DNA from: JANMEX01 sp031423755
GTDB lineage: Bacteria; Pseudomonadota; Alphaproteobacteria; Rhizobiales; Rhizobiaceae
Assembly (NCBI GenBank): GCA_031423755.1
Contig: JANPGC010000153.1
Span: 1 to 15,256, forward strand
Length of the DNA stretch: 15,256 nucleotides
Direction of reading: 5' to 3'
Numbering within the stretch: position 1 is the first letter of the stretch; every line of letters starts with the position of its first letter. The position numbers and the translations under genes were made by a program. The notes beneath the pieces are model-generated. The model had not been told where the DNA came from, searched no databases, and saw nothing but the letters and a program-made list of their open reading frames with translations. This document shows positions 1 to 7,522 of the stretch, in pieces.

Positions 1-190
1 GGTTTTGCCCAATCAAAAAGCGACCGCTGGGCAGGTCGCAGCCGCCCTCGACTGGCTTTTAGAGCAATCCAAAGAGGGCGACGAGGCCATCATCTATTTC
101 TCCGGCCACGGCGACGTGGAGCGCAAAATTTTCAGCCAGCCCGGTTTTTTGCTCTGTTGGGATGCCCCGGCACGGGTCTACATGGGCGGC
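1..190 (+). other. Caspase-like (peptidase C14) domain fragment, probably foreign to the contig
   Basis: The reading frame is open from the left edge and encodes roughly 60 residues resembling the p20 core of bacterial caspase-like (metacaspase-type) peptidases. A helix with ALDWLLEQ is followed by the strand IIYFSGHGD, which carries the candidate catalytic His (codon at 107-109), and then GFLLCWDAPARVYMGGG. The catalytic Cys strand expected further downstream is absent, because the frame passes directly into penicillin-binding protein sequence at about 175-205. That splice occurs at a short stretch (GGGTFGV) that could fit either family. A truncated caspase fused to a truncated PBP, with neither half complete, points to a chimeric join rather than a natural fusion. 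The exact junction cannot be fixed from sequence alone. Confidence 0.6.
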
Positions 191-1681
191 GGGACGTTTG
201 GCGTGCAGGCTGCGGCAGAATTCTATTTCGGCAAATCCGTGCGTGATCTGTCGCTGGCGGAATCGGCCATGCTCGCCGGGCTGTTCAAGGCACCGACCAA
301 ATACGCGCCACATGTCAATTTGCCGGCAGCACGCGCGCGGGCGAATGAAGTCTTGTCAAATATGGTTCAGGCAAATTTTCTCACGGAAGGACAAGTGCTC
401 GACGCCCGGCGCCATCCTGCGTCAATTGTTGACCGCGGTGCGACCAAGAGTCCGGACTTCTTTCTCGACTGGGCATTTGAAGAAGTGAAGAAGGTCGCTG
501 AAAAGCTGCCGCAGAAATCCTTCGTGGTGCGCACCACAGTCGATGCTGATCTTCAGGTGGCGGCGGAGGAATCGGCGGAGTTCCATCTTCGCCAATTCGG
601 AGAGCAGTATAATGTGACGCAGGCCGGCATTGTCATGATGGACATTGACGGATCTGTGCGGGCAATGGTCGGCGGGCGCGACTATGGTGCCAGCCAGTTC
701 AACCGCGCCACAAAGGCACTCAGGCAAGCAGGCTCATCGTTCAAGCCCTACATTTATGCGACCGCCATGGAGAATGGCTACACGCCGGACTCAATTGTAT
801 CCGACGGGCCAATCAGCTGGGGAAACTGGTCACCGCAAAACTATGCCCGCAGCTATTCCGGCAAGGTGACGCTGACGTCTGCCCTGGCGAGATCCATCAA
901 CTCGGTTCCCGTGCGTTTGGCGAAGGAACTGACGACGACGAAGATTGCGGCTCTCGCCAAGGCAATGGGTGTTGAATCCGAGATCAGCCTGCACAAGACG
1001 ATGTCACTTGGCACATCCGGCATGACCGTTCTCGATCAGGCGACCGGATATCTCACGATGGCCACGGGCGGATTCGCAGGAAAGCGGCATGCGTTTACGC
1101 AAATCATGTCGAACAGCGGCGAAGTGCTGTGGGATTTTGAACGTGACGGCCGCAAGCCGGTGCGCGTTTTGAGCGAGGAGGCCGACGCCAGCATGAACCA
1201 GATGCTGACGGCAGTGACCGAGGCGGGAACCGGCCGGCGCGCGCAGCTGCCCGGGATACGCGTGGCCGGCAAGACTGGTACGACGCAGTCATACCGCGAT
1301 GCGTGGTTTGTAGGGTTTACCGGCAATTATCTGGCCGCGGTTTGGTTCGGCAATGATGATTACACACCCACCAACAAGATGACCGGCGGTTTGTTGCCTG
1401 CAATGACCTGGCAGCGCCTGATGGCCTATGCGCACCAGAATGTGGACATCAAGCCGATACCGGGATTGAAAGAGCCATTCATCGAAAAGCCTGAAGCCAA
1501 GCCTGAGGATGCCAAGGTTGCAGCCGATGCCAAGGGCGAACCGGCGAATTCGCGGGTGCGCGCTGCCGTTCTCAATCAGAACACCAAGAAGACTTTGGAC
1601 AGGCTTTTGCAGCAATTCCGGTCCGCGCCTCCCCTGTCACCGTCAACCGACGTAGAGAAAGTCTCTGCAATTGCCAATTGA
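5..1681 (+). CDS. Penicillin-binding protein 1A-type transglycosylase/transpeptidase (C-terminal part; 5' end chimeric)
   Basis: From about base 195 onward this encodes a class A penicillin-binding protein, an inner-membrane enzyme that polymerises glycan strands and cross-links peptidoglycan. The frame enters the end of the GT51 glycosyltransferase domain (FGKSVRDLSLAESAMLAGL) and continues through a complete transpeptidase domain. That domain has the SxxK motif in GSSFKP (Ser244, Lys247), the SxN motif as SIN (297-299) and the KTG motif as KTGTT (423-427), followed by WFGNDD. The tail is rich in Ala, Glu and Lys. The N-terminal membrane anchor and most of the glycosyltransferase domain are missing, replaced by caspase-like sequence. 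The TTG at 5 is therefore only the first possible codon in the window, not a real start. The DUF1214 gene begins 45 bases downstream and may be co-transcribed. The family call is secure; whether it is MrcA or another PBP1 paralogue is not. Confidence 0.85.
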   Translation: MPNQKATAGQVAAALDWLLEQSKEGDEAIIYFSGHGDVERKIFSQPGFLLCWDAPARVYMGGGTFGVQAAAEFYFGKSVRDLSLAESAMLAGLFKAPTKYAPHVNLPAARARANEVLSNMVQANFLTEGQVLDARRHPASIVDRGATKSPDFFLDWAFEEVKKVAEKLPQKSFVVRTTVDADLQVAAEESAEFHLRQFGEQYNVTQAGIVMMDIDGSVRAMVGGRDYGASQFNRATKALRQAGSSFKPYIYATAMENGYTPDSIVSDGPISWGNWSPQNYARSYSGKVTLTSALARSINSVPVRLAKELTTTKIAALAKAMGVESEISLHKTMSLGTSGMTVLDQATGYLTMATGGFAGKRHAFTQIMSNSGEVLWDFERDGRKPVRVLSEEADASMNQMLTAVTEAGTGRRAQLPGIRVAGKTGTTQSYRDAWFVGFTGNYLAAVWFGNDDYTPTNKMTGGLLPAMTWQRLMAYAHQNVDIKPIPGLKEPFIEKPEAKPEDAKVAADAKGEPANSRVRAAVLNQNTKKTLDRLLQQFRSAPPLSPSTDVEKVSAIAN

Positions 1682-1726
1682 CCGCTGTCATTTGCCTTGT
1701 CTTAACAGCGCCGGGTCTCAACCGTC

Positions 1727-2314
1727 ATGCTGAGGACTTTGCTTGTCGTTGCATCAGCGCTTGCCATCGCCATTGGCGGCGGGGCGTGGCTGACTTCATT
1801 GGCCATGAATGAGACGGGCCAGTTCGGCGGGGTCACGATTGACGGGTGGACTGCCTACCCGCTCGAAGGAACATTGGAGGCCGACCCTTATGCCAAGGCG
1901 CGGCTGGCGCGAGATGCCGCGCTGGCGATCGGGGCGGCGGAAGGTGTGACATTTTATGCAGTTGCGGACGATACAGGCGAGCGGCTGAGCAGTCGTTGCG
2001 ACTACAGCATTGAGGGCCGCAATGTGTCGGCACGGCTTTGGACAATCCATCCGCTTAGGCCCGACAGCAACCGCATTGCCGGCATTCCGGAGAAATGGCC
2101 GGCCTATCTCAATTCAGAGACGATCGCCTACGATGCCGATGGCAGCTTCAAGATTGCTGTTTCAGCCTTCCCTCGCCCCTACAACTGGCTGGCGCTTCCG
2201 AAAAACTCCAGCTTCGTGCTGGCGCTCAATCTTTATGATTCGCCGGTGGCCACCAACAAGGGTCTTGTTGAAACCAGCCTGCCCAAGGTGACCAAGGGCG
2301 ACTGCAATGGCTAA
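1727..2314 (+). CDS. DUF1214 domain-containing membrane-anchored protein
   Basis: This 195-residue protein starts with a hydrophobic segment (about residues 3-25) that should act as an uncleaved anchor or signal peptide, leaving the rest outside the cytoplasm. The body matches my knowledge of the DUF1214 family: an early GWTAYP strand, ADPYAKARLARDAALA, the phrase AEGVTFYA, a Cys in SSRCDY, then a beta-rich stretch ending in FVLALNLYDSP. DUF1214 is normally the C-terminal partner of DUF1254, and here the next gene encodes DUF1254 separately. The two genes overlap by 8 bases (ATGGCTAA), which argues for translational coupling. The biochemical role is unknown. No strong Shine-Dalgarno precedes the ATG, so coupling to the upstream PBP gene is possible. 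Confidence 0.75.
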   Translation: MLRTLLVVASALAIAIGGGAWLTSLAMNETGQFGGVTIDGWTAYPLEGTLEADPYAKARLARDAALAIGAAEGVTFYAVADDTGERLSSRCDYSIEGRNVSARLWTIHPLRPDSNRIAGIPEKWPAYLNSETIAYDADGSFKIAVSAFPRPYNWLALPKNSSFVLALNLYDSPVATNKGLVETSLPKVTKGDCNG

Positions 2315-2849
2315 GACATTCTACGCGCTCGCACTCGGGCTCTTGGGCGCGCTGCTGGTGCATATCTCGACGATATTCTTGATCCCGCGAATGGCTGAAA
2401 ACGATGCGTGGGCACGACTGTCGCGAACCACGCAACCTGGGGCCTTCTCGATTGTGGAAGCCAATTCCGACATCGCCGCGAGCATGCGCGCGTTTGATCC
2501 GAACTTCGTTATCGCCGCATGCCAGTTCTCGCTTGCTGAGGGACCTGTCAGCCTCGCCGGCAGCGCAGCGCCGGACTTTTGGTCATTGTCAATCTTCAAC
2601 CGTCAAGGCGCGAACATTTTCTCGATCAACGACCGTTCCATGCAGGACGGCTTGCTGGACGTAGTTGTGGCAACGCCGCTGCAGCTGGTTGAGTTTCAGA
2701 AGGACATGCCAACAGAATTGGTGAATTCCGTTTTTGCCGAGGCTGATGTGCGCGATGGGTTTGTTATGCTGCGGGCGTTTGTGCCGGAGGCCAGCATGAG
2801 GGCCCAGGTGGTCAATTTCATCAAGTCCGCATCGTGCGAGCCGTTGTGA
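2307..2849 (+). CDS. DUF1254 domain-containing membrane-anchored protein
   Basis: The protein has 180 residues, with an N-terminal hydrophobic anchor (about residues 5-27) followed by IPRMAENDAWARL and a beta-rich domain. Features that recall the short rhizobial DUF1254 proteins are FDPNFVIAACQFSL, DFWSLSIFNRQGANIFSINDR and FVMLRAFVPE. It starts inside the stop region of the DUF1214 gene and is probably expressed as a two-gene unit with it. Function is unknown. The split into two small anchored proteins contrasts with the single long DUF1254-DUF1214 proteins found elsewhere. The gene ends 7 bases before the stop of a minus-strand gene, and I see no terminator hairpin between them. Confidence 0.7.
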   Translation: MAKTFYALALGLLGALLVHISTIFLIPRMAENDAWARLSRTTQPGAFSIVEANSDIAASMRAFDPNFVIAACQFSLAEGPVSLAGSAAPDFWSLSIFNRQGANIFSINDRSMQDGLLDVVVATPLQLVEFQKDMPTELVNSVFAEADVRDGFVMLRAFVPEASMRAQVVNFIKSASCEPL

Positions 2850-2856
2850 TACTGGA

Positions 2857-3048
2857 TCAGGCTTTAGACTTGAGCCGTTGTGGTTTGGAGGGCGAAGGCT
2901 GCGGCGCGGGTTTGACGGCTGCGATGCTTGCCAGACGTTCATAACGCACGCCGGTGAAGAAGACGACCTGGCCGGATGGTTTGTGCGACGCATCCGACAA
3001 GCGTTTGGTCCGCGCGGCTGACGGATCGAATTCTAAAATCACGGCCAT
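2857..3048 (-). CDS. Small conserved hypothetical protein (63 aa)
   Basis: The minus-strand frame reads MAVILEFDPSAARTKR and continues to VVFFTGVRYER, then a Pro/Lys-rich basic tail (QPSPSKPQRLKSKA). A short protein with an N-terminal xxILEFxP strand and a VIFTGVRYER-like motif recurs in rhizobial genomes as far as I know, but it has no assigned function. The ATG at 3048 is chosen over a much longer overlapping frame because it has a GAGG about 8 bases upstream and because the longer frame would run antisense through the DUF2336 gene. It is tail-to-tail with the DUF1254 gene. The protein is probably cytoplasmic, since no signal or membrane segment is visible. Confidence 0.6.
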   Translation of the reverse strand: MAVILEFDPSAARTKRLSDASHKPSGQVVFFTGVRYERLASIAAVKPAPQPSPSKPQRLKSKA

Positions 3049-3178
3049 TTCCAAGCCCTCACCAAATCTTCCCGTTTTCCGAATCTTTCCCCAAAACTGT
3101 TGTCGCCCAAACAAGGTTAACAGCTTGCTAACACTTGTGCCCTTATTGTGGCCAATCAATCTGACAGAGGGGCATTCC
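3049..3178. promoter_or_regulatory. Divergent control region with a CtrA-like TTAA-N7-CTAA site
   Basis: This 130-base intergenic stretch must hold promoters for the 63-residue gene (minus) and the DUF2336 gene (plus). At 3117-3131 it contains TTAA, seven bases, CTAA, one mismatch from the alphaproteobacterial CtrA recognition pattern TTAA-N7-TTAA. The surrounding 17 bases (3116-3132) are close to palindromic. A GAGGGG Shine-Dalgarno at 3167-3172 lies six bases before the GTG of the DUF2336 gene. CtrA control is inference only, because a one-mismatch site can arise by chance. Confidence 0.35.
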
Positions 3179-4156
3179 GTGCCGACCCATTTCCGCGCTT
3201 TGGAACAACAGGGCCAAGCCAACCGAAAAGACGAGATCCTGCGCGCCGCAATTTCGGCATTTGTCGCGCTGTCGAAGCCGAACAGGCGGGACTGCAACCA
3301 GATCGAGGATTTGGCGCTGCCGATCCTGCCGTTTGCCAGCGAGCAGACCAAGCGGTTCATATGTGCGGCACTGGCGGAGAATGGCAGCGCGCCTGGAAAT
3401 CTGGTCCGGCGGCTGTGCGACGAGCCGGTCGAGATCTGCGCGCCACTGCTGCTTTTGTCGCCGGTCTTGGCAGCGATTGATCTTGTGGCGATCATCGGGC
3501 GCAAGGGCAAGCACCATGCACGGATCATCGCGCGGCGCAGCCATCTGCCCAATGATGTGATCGAAGCGCTGGCCTTGGTGGACGATGAGAAAGTGCGCGC
3601 GCGGGCGGCGGGCACTCCTGCGTCCGCTGATTTGAACGAAGCATCGAATCTGAAGCCTACCACGGCGGCACAGGCTCGCTCGCTGCTGGCTGATCTGGCG
3701 ATGTCGCTCAACAGAGCCGAGGCTGCTTCGTCTGTTGACGCGGATGCCGATGCGGCAGAACCCCTCACGGTCGGCCATGCTGCCAGACTTGTCCGGCTTG
3801 TGTTGCATGAAGACATCGGCCTGTTTGCCACAGCTGTTGCCGATGCGACGGGGCTGACGTTCGGCAAGGTGCAACGGCTGGTCAGGCGTGTGGCGACGGG
3901 CGAGTTGCTCACCGTGCTCAGGGCGCTTGACGTCAGCGTTGACGCCGCGTTTGTCATTTCCTGCGCGCTGAACCCTCACATTGCATCAAGCAGACTGGAA
4001 ATCCGGCTGTTCCGCGAGCGGTTTGAACATCTTGACAAGGACAAGGCCGTGGACACGCTGCGGCGCTGGAAGGCGGATGAGATATCCGTCGAGTTCAAGC
4101 GGCGGGCGGGCAATACGGATCAGGCGCATGCAGAAGAGACCGCGCTCAAGGCTTGA
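3179..4156 (+). CDS. DUF2336 domain-containing protein
   Basis: The predicted protein has 325 residues and is almost entirely helical, with repeated Ala/Leu-rich helices that could form HEAT-like repeats. The central motif series RRLCDEPVEICAPLLLLSPVL, IARRSHLPNDVIEALAL and VRLVLHEDIGLFATAVADATG fits the alphaproteobacterial DUF2336 family. Members are cytoplasmic and of unknown function. The start is GTG at 3179, preceded by an AGAGGGG Shine-Dalgarno six bases upstream. The frame remains open back to 2954, but that extension covers the minus-strand 63-residue gene and lacks the family pattern. The 3' end overlaps the 3' end of the DUF1491 gene by 11 bases on the opposite strand. Confidence 0.75.
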   Translation: MPTHFRALEQQGQANRKDEILRAAISAFVALSKPNRRDCNQIEDLALPILPFASEQTKRFICAALAENGSAPGNLVRRLCDEPVEICAPLLLLSPVLAAIDLVAIIGRKGKHHARIIARRSHLPNDVIEALALVDDEKVRARAAGTPASADLNEASNLKPTTAAQARSLLADLAMSLNRAEAASSVDADADAAEPLTVGHAARLVRLVLHEDIGLFATAVADATGLTFGKVQRLVRRVATGELLTVLRALDVSVDAAFVISCALNPHIASSRLEIRLFRERFEHLDKDKAVDTLRRWKADEISVEFKRRAGNTDQAHAEETALKA

Positions 4157-4496
4157 CAACGTCGAACGGCAGTTCTGCGCTATCGGACTGAGTTTCAAGC
4201 TCCACGACCCAGAAATCCGGGTCAAAGCGTTGTTCCTTCTCGACAAAGGCGCTTAGCGCGATGTCGTCTGCGATTGACGGGTCGAGCTGGAACAGGCGGC
4301 CTCCCGTGGTTTCATCATCGTAAGACATTTGCAGCGCCGGCCTGTAAAAGCGCAGCTTGCCATCACGCGAGCGGACGGCAATGTGAAGTGCGCCGGCTTC
4401 ATCAGCGCCTTTTTTCAAAATTGCTGCAAAGCCCCCGGAGCCGTTGATCCTGCGGACCAATTGCGCGACGAAGAAGGATGATGTCAGGCGGGGCAA
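4146..4496 (-). CDS. DUF1491 family protein
   Basis: This 116-residue protein begins PRLTSSFFVAQLVRRINGSG and contains GGFAAILKKGADEAGALHI and EKEQRFDPDFWVVELE, the pattern I associate with DUF1491, a small cytoplasmic alphaproteobacterial family of unknown function. The start is taken as TTG at 4496 because family members begin at the xRLTSxFF strand. Upstream sequence in the same frame is out-of-frame shadow of the peptidoglycan-binding gene. The Shine-Dalgarno is weak (GGA about eight bases upstream). Translation probably depends on coupling to the preceding gene, whose stop codon lies four bases before this start. It is the last gene of a three-gene minus-strand operon. Confidence 0.8.
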   Translation of the reverse strand: MPRLTSSFFVAQLVRRINGSGGFAAILKKGADEAGALHIAVRSRDGKLRFYRPALQMSYDDETTGGRLFQLDPSIADDIALSAFVEKEQRFDPDFWVVELETQSDSAELPFDVVKP

Positions 4497-4500
4497 CGCA

Positions 4501-5388
4501 TCATCCGGCGACCAGGCCGATTTCCTGCAGCTTCTCCAGCACTTCGCGGTTTGGCTCGCCCGACACGGTGAGCTTGAAAAGGTCCTGGAACTCCCGGATC
4601 GCATCACGGGTTTTTGTCCCGATCCTGCCGTCGACGTCAATTGATTCGTTGCCAAAGGCTTTCAAACCAGCCTGCAGGCGCAAGACGTCATCATTTGAGA
4701 GGCCGCCCGTTTGCGCCGGGGCACTGGTATCAGTTTCGGTAATGTCAGCGGATTGCCGCACCGGCTTTTGCGGCACAGCCTTCGGCATCTCCTGAACCGA
4801 GATGTCTTTGACTGCCGGCTTCGCCTTGGCCTGCCTGTTTTTTGATTTGGGGGCGGGAATTTTTTCGGCCGGTATCGACGCTGTGCGGATGGCATCCAGC
4901 AGCAACGGGTCTATCTCGCCTGTTGGCTCCAGGCCCGCTTCCTGCTGGAATTTGGCGATGGCTGCGCGGGTCTTCGGCCCTGCAAGTCCGTCAACGCTGC
5001 CTGAATACATTTTCAGCTGCGCCAGCGCAGTCTGGATGTCGGCCAGCGTCGGATCAGACAGCGGTTTGGCGGCAGACATGGCTGTTTCGCGCGTGACCTT
5101 GAAGGATTGCGTCTTGCCATCGCCGGACGTGAGCGAGGCCAACGGCTTTGGCAAAACCGGGGCGACATAAGACTGCATCGAACGGGTGGAAAACAGCGTG
5201 TCCTTGTGCTGGAACGGCTGGTAAAAGAGTGCATTGGTGGTGACATAAAACATGACCACTGCGAAAGCGACGCTGCTGCCCGCGATGGCTGGATTATCTG
5301 AAATGCGGCGCCCGGCGCCAGACATCAGCATCCCCGCGACATCCATATAGCCTGGCTGGTGTTTAGGCCGTCTTGCGTTGCGTGCCAT
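4501..5388 (-). CDS. Membrane-anchored protein with two peptidoglycan-binding domains
   Basis: The 295-residue product has a short basic cytoplasmic head (MARNARRPKHQPGYMD), one transmembrane helix at about residues 34-56, and a periplasmic part with two PG_binding_1-type repeats. The first (about 112-168) contains YSGSVDGLAGPKTRAAIAKFQ; the second (about 231-291) contains IDVDGRIGTKTRDAIREFQ. A Lys/Pro/Ala-rich linker of roughly 60 residues separates them. No catalytic domain is present, so it likely senses or tethers the cell wall rather than cutting it. The ATG at 5388 is chosen because GAGGAG lies seven bases upstream. It overlaps the 3' end of the kinase gene by 26 bases, which suggests the kinase and this wall-binding protein are made together. 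Confidence 0.85.
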   Translation of the reverse strand: MARNARRPKHQPGYMDVAGMLMSGAGRRISDNPAIAGSSVAFAVVMFYVTTNALFYQPFQHKDTLFSTRSMQSYVAPVLPKPLASLTSGDGKTQSFKVTRETAMSAAKPLSDPTLADIQTALAQLKMYSGSVDGLAGPKTRAAIAKFQQEAGLEPTGEIDPLLLDAIRTASIPAEKIPAPKSKNRQAKAKPAVKDISVQEMPKAVPQKPVRQSADITETDTSAPAQTGGLSNDDVLRLQAGLKAFGNESIDVDGRIGTKTRDAIREFQDLFKLTVSGEPNREVLEKLQEIGLVAG

Positions 5389-7189
5389 TTCCCCGCTCCT
5401 CAAAAACACGAATGACGCGGACGGATTCATCCGCCGCTGTTTGGGCGGATGTCGGCTCCGCCCCTTTTGCCTGCAATGGAGCCAGCGCCACGGTCACTTT
5501 GGTGCCGCGCCCGGGCTCGCTGTCGATTTCAACCGAGCCGCCGTGCAGTCTGGCCATCTGCTTGACCAGTGCCAGTCCAAGCCCGGTGCCTTCGTGACTG
5601 CGCGTATGACCATTGTTGACCTGATAAAACGGCGTTCCAACAAGGCGCTGCTGGTTGGCGGTCATTCCGATGCCGTTGTCTTCAACAGTCATCAAGAGCC
5701 GATTGTCTTCAACATCCACAAAAAGACGGATCATGCCACACTCCGGCGTGAACTTCAGCGCGTTGGAGAGAAGATTGATCAGAATTTGCTGGCATACGCG
5801 CTGATCGCCGTCGAACGTTTCAAATGCGGCCGACGGCTGAAAATCAAGGCCGATCCTCTTCTTCATCGCGCATGGCGAGACCATGCCAATGGCAAACGCG
5901 GCGGCATCTGTAGGTGCAAATGATGCTGCATCGAGTTTCATCGTGCCATTTTCTATGCGCGACCAATCAAGCATGGCATTGACGACGCCAAGCAAGTGCA
6001 TTCCGGACTCGTGAACCAGTTCAATATATTCACGCTGGCGGTCGTTTTGCAGCGGCCCGAACATTTCCTGCTTGAGCATATCGGAAAAGCCGACGATGGC
6101 ATTGAGCGGCGTGCGCAACTCGTGACTGACAATGGTCAACGCATCGCTTGACGGCGCGGCATTGGCGCGGGCATCCGGCTTTGAGCGCTCGGCTTGAACG
6201 ACGGTCAGGATGACACTGTCAGACAGAGTTTTGGCAAAGGCGTCAAATGTTGCCCATTCGGGAACACCCTGCACATTGACGCGACCGCTGCGCAGGCGAA
6301 AACTTATCGCCTGTAAATTGTCCGCAGCGACATCGTGGTGGTCGGCGGCACGATCCAGCCAGGTCAGGACCTTGACCTTGTCTGCAAGATGAATGCGCTC
6401 GCAAAAGCCCTTTGCTTCAAGATCAGCGGCTGTCAAATCCAGATTTGACAGTGCATTCTTGCTTACCGCGCTGACTAACCCTTTTCGCGAGATCTCAAAA
6501 ACAAGTGCGCCTGTTGGAGTGACCAGCTCTTCAACCAGCGCAAAGGACGGCGATACTGAAAATGGAATTGCGTTGCTTCGCACTTTCGCGGCGGAAAGCG
6601 CGTAAGCGATTGCAGCAAGAGCAACCACGCCCAAACCGGCAAATCCGTCTGCAACGAGCGAGCCGAATGGCACCCAGATTGCAGTGATTGACGCTGCTAC
6701 ACAAAGCAGCGCCGCCGAAGTGATCCACGCTTTCCGGCTTTGCGGCGTGCGCCATGCCTCGAAAACAGCGACGGCAAGGATCAAATAGAACAGCGAAGCC
6801 AGACCAACCCGACCGCCCGTGGCGACGAGAAACGCAACCGGCGCCATGAGCGCAATTGTGAGGTTGCGGGCCAGTTCCCTGCCCGAGATTGAAAGGCATG
6901 CGCCGGCGATCACCGGAATCGCAAAAGCAAGTGCCAGCATCGGGACAATAGAGCCGCTGCTGGAGGGGGCTGGCAGATTGACCCCAAGATGAAGGGTCGA
7001 CAGCAATGGAACAGAAAACAAGAGGCCGATGACACGTGCTTGCAGGGCAGATTCATCCCGGCTCGCCACGTTGGTGTTCACCCAATTGCGGCACATTGTC
7101 GAAACGGATTCGACGCCGGTTCTCCAGATGCCTTTAAATGACGCCACGCTTATGCACTCATCTACGCTTCGCCAGACTGGCGGACTCAT
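5363..7189 (-). CDS. Membrane sensor histidine kinase (PleC/DivJ-like DHp region)
   Basis: The frame encodes 608 residues. About six hydrophobic helices lie between residues 50 and 210, followed by a divergent PAS-like segment containing GFCERIHLADKVKVL and FRLRSG. The dimerisation/phosphoacceptor domain has SHELRTPLNAIVGFSDML, with the acceptor His at 356. The ATPase domain has the N box in LINLLSNALKF, G1 in EDNGIGM (Asp504) and G2 in GTGLGLALVKQ. The FGPL...REY...HESGMHLL...MLDWSRIENG stretch resembles PleC/DivJ/PdhS kinases of alphaproteobacterial cell-cycle signalling, and the PAS-like part recalls rhizobial DivJ. That assignment is a suggestion, and no response regulator is encoded nearby. 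The start is uncertain: the ATG at 7189 has no good Shine-Dalgarno, and GTG or ATG codons up to residue 32 are possible. It heads the operon with the peptidoglycan-binding and DUF1491 genes. Confidence 0.85.
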   Translation of the reverse strand: MSPPVWRSVDECISVASFKGIWRTGVESVSTMCRNWVNTNVASRDESALQARVIGLLFSVPLLSTLHLGVNLPAPSSSGSIVPMLALAFAIPVIAGACLSISGRELARNLTIALMAPVAFLVATGGRVGLASLFYLILAVAVFEAWRTPQSRKAWITSAALLCVAASITAIWVPFGSLVADGFAGLGVVALAAIAYALSAAKVRSNAIPFSVSPSFALVEELVTPTGALVFEISRKGLVSAVSKNALSNLDLTAADLEAKGFCERIHLADKVKVLTWLDRAADHHDVAADNLQAISFRLRSGRVNVQGVPEWATFDAFAKTLSDSVILTVVQAERSKPDARANAAPSSDALTIVSHELRTPLNAIVGFSDMLKQEMFGPLQNDRQREYIELVHESGMHLLGVVNAMLDWSRIENGTMKLDAASFAPTDAAAFAIGMVSPCAMKKRIGLDFQPSAAFETFDGDQRVCQQILINLLSNALKFTPECGMIRLFVDVEDNRLLMTVEDNGIGMTANQQRLVGTPFYQVNNGHTRSHEGTGLGLALVKQMARLHGGSVEIDSEPGRGTKVTVALAPLQAKGAEPTSAQTAADESVRVIRVFEERGNGTQRKTA

Positions 7190-7522
7190 CGATGACCGAA
7201 ACTCGCATTCCCGGTTTAATGAATGAATAAAGGCGGCGCGATTTCAGCTGCCGATTGCCTGTGAGCGGCACCAGATGAACGACTGGCCGACGCTTAACCG
7301 GCAACGTGGTAAATGAACCGTTGCGGGAGTTTTACGGGAACAGCGCACAGCCAAAAACTTTTATGTATTTATATCAAGTAGATAGTTGGGTAACGGGTGG
7401 TTTTCGCAATGCAATCAATTTGAATTCGCCCATTTCGACCTCGAGCGCATAAACATTAAATCAAACGCTCTGTGCCAACTTTCAAATCGTGCGATTGGCA
7501 ACCAACCCTGTGGGGAACCGCG
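7190..7522. promoter_or_regulatory. Divergent intergenic region between the kinase operon and DUF5330 gene
   Basis: This is 333 bases with no credible gene. It should contain promoters for the kinase operon (minus) and the DUF5330 gene (plus). Visible elements are TTAA-N7-ATAA at 7216-7230, one mismatch from the CtrA pattern, and an imperfect inverted repeat with 8-base arms (7 of 8 pairing) at 7299-7306 and 7319-7326. There is also an AT-rich tract around 7355-7385. A GGGGA Shine-Dalgarno sits six bases before the TTG at 7523. I could not identify a convincing -35/-10 pair on either strand. Confidence 0.4.

Noticed and set aside
2857..3957. A 366-codon minus-strand open frame
   Set aside because: Only its last 63 codons (2857-3048) look like a real protein with a ribosome site; the rest is antisense to the DUF2336 gene and has low-complexity Ser/Ala composition.
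3143..3979. A 278-codon minus-strand open frame opposite the DUF2336 gene
   Set aside because: Arg/Gln-rich composition typical of an antisense shadow; the plus strand carries the recognisable family.
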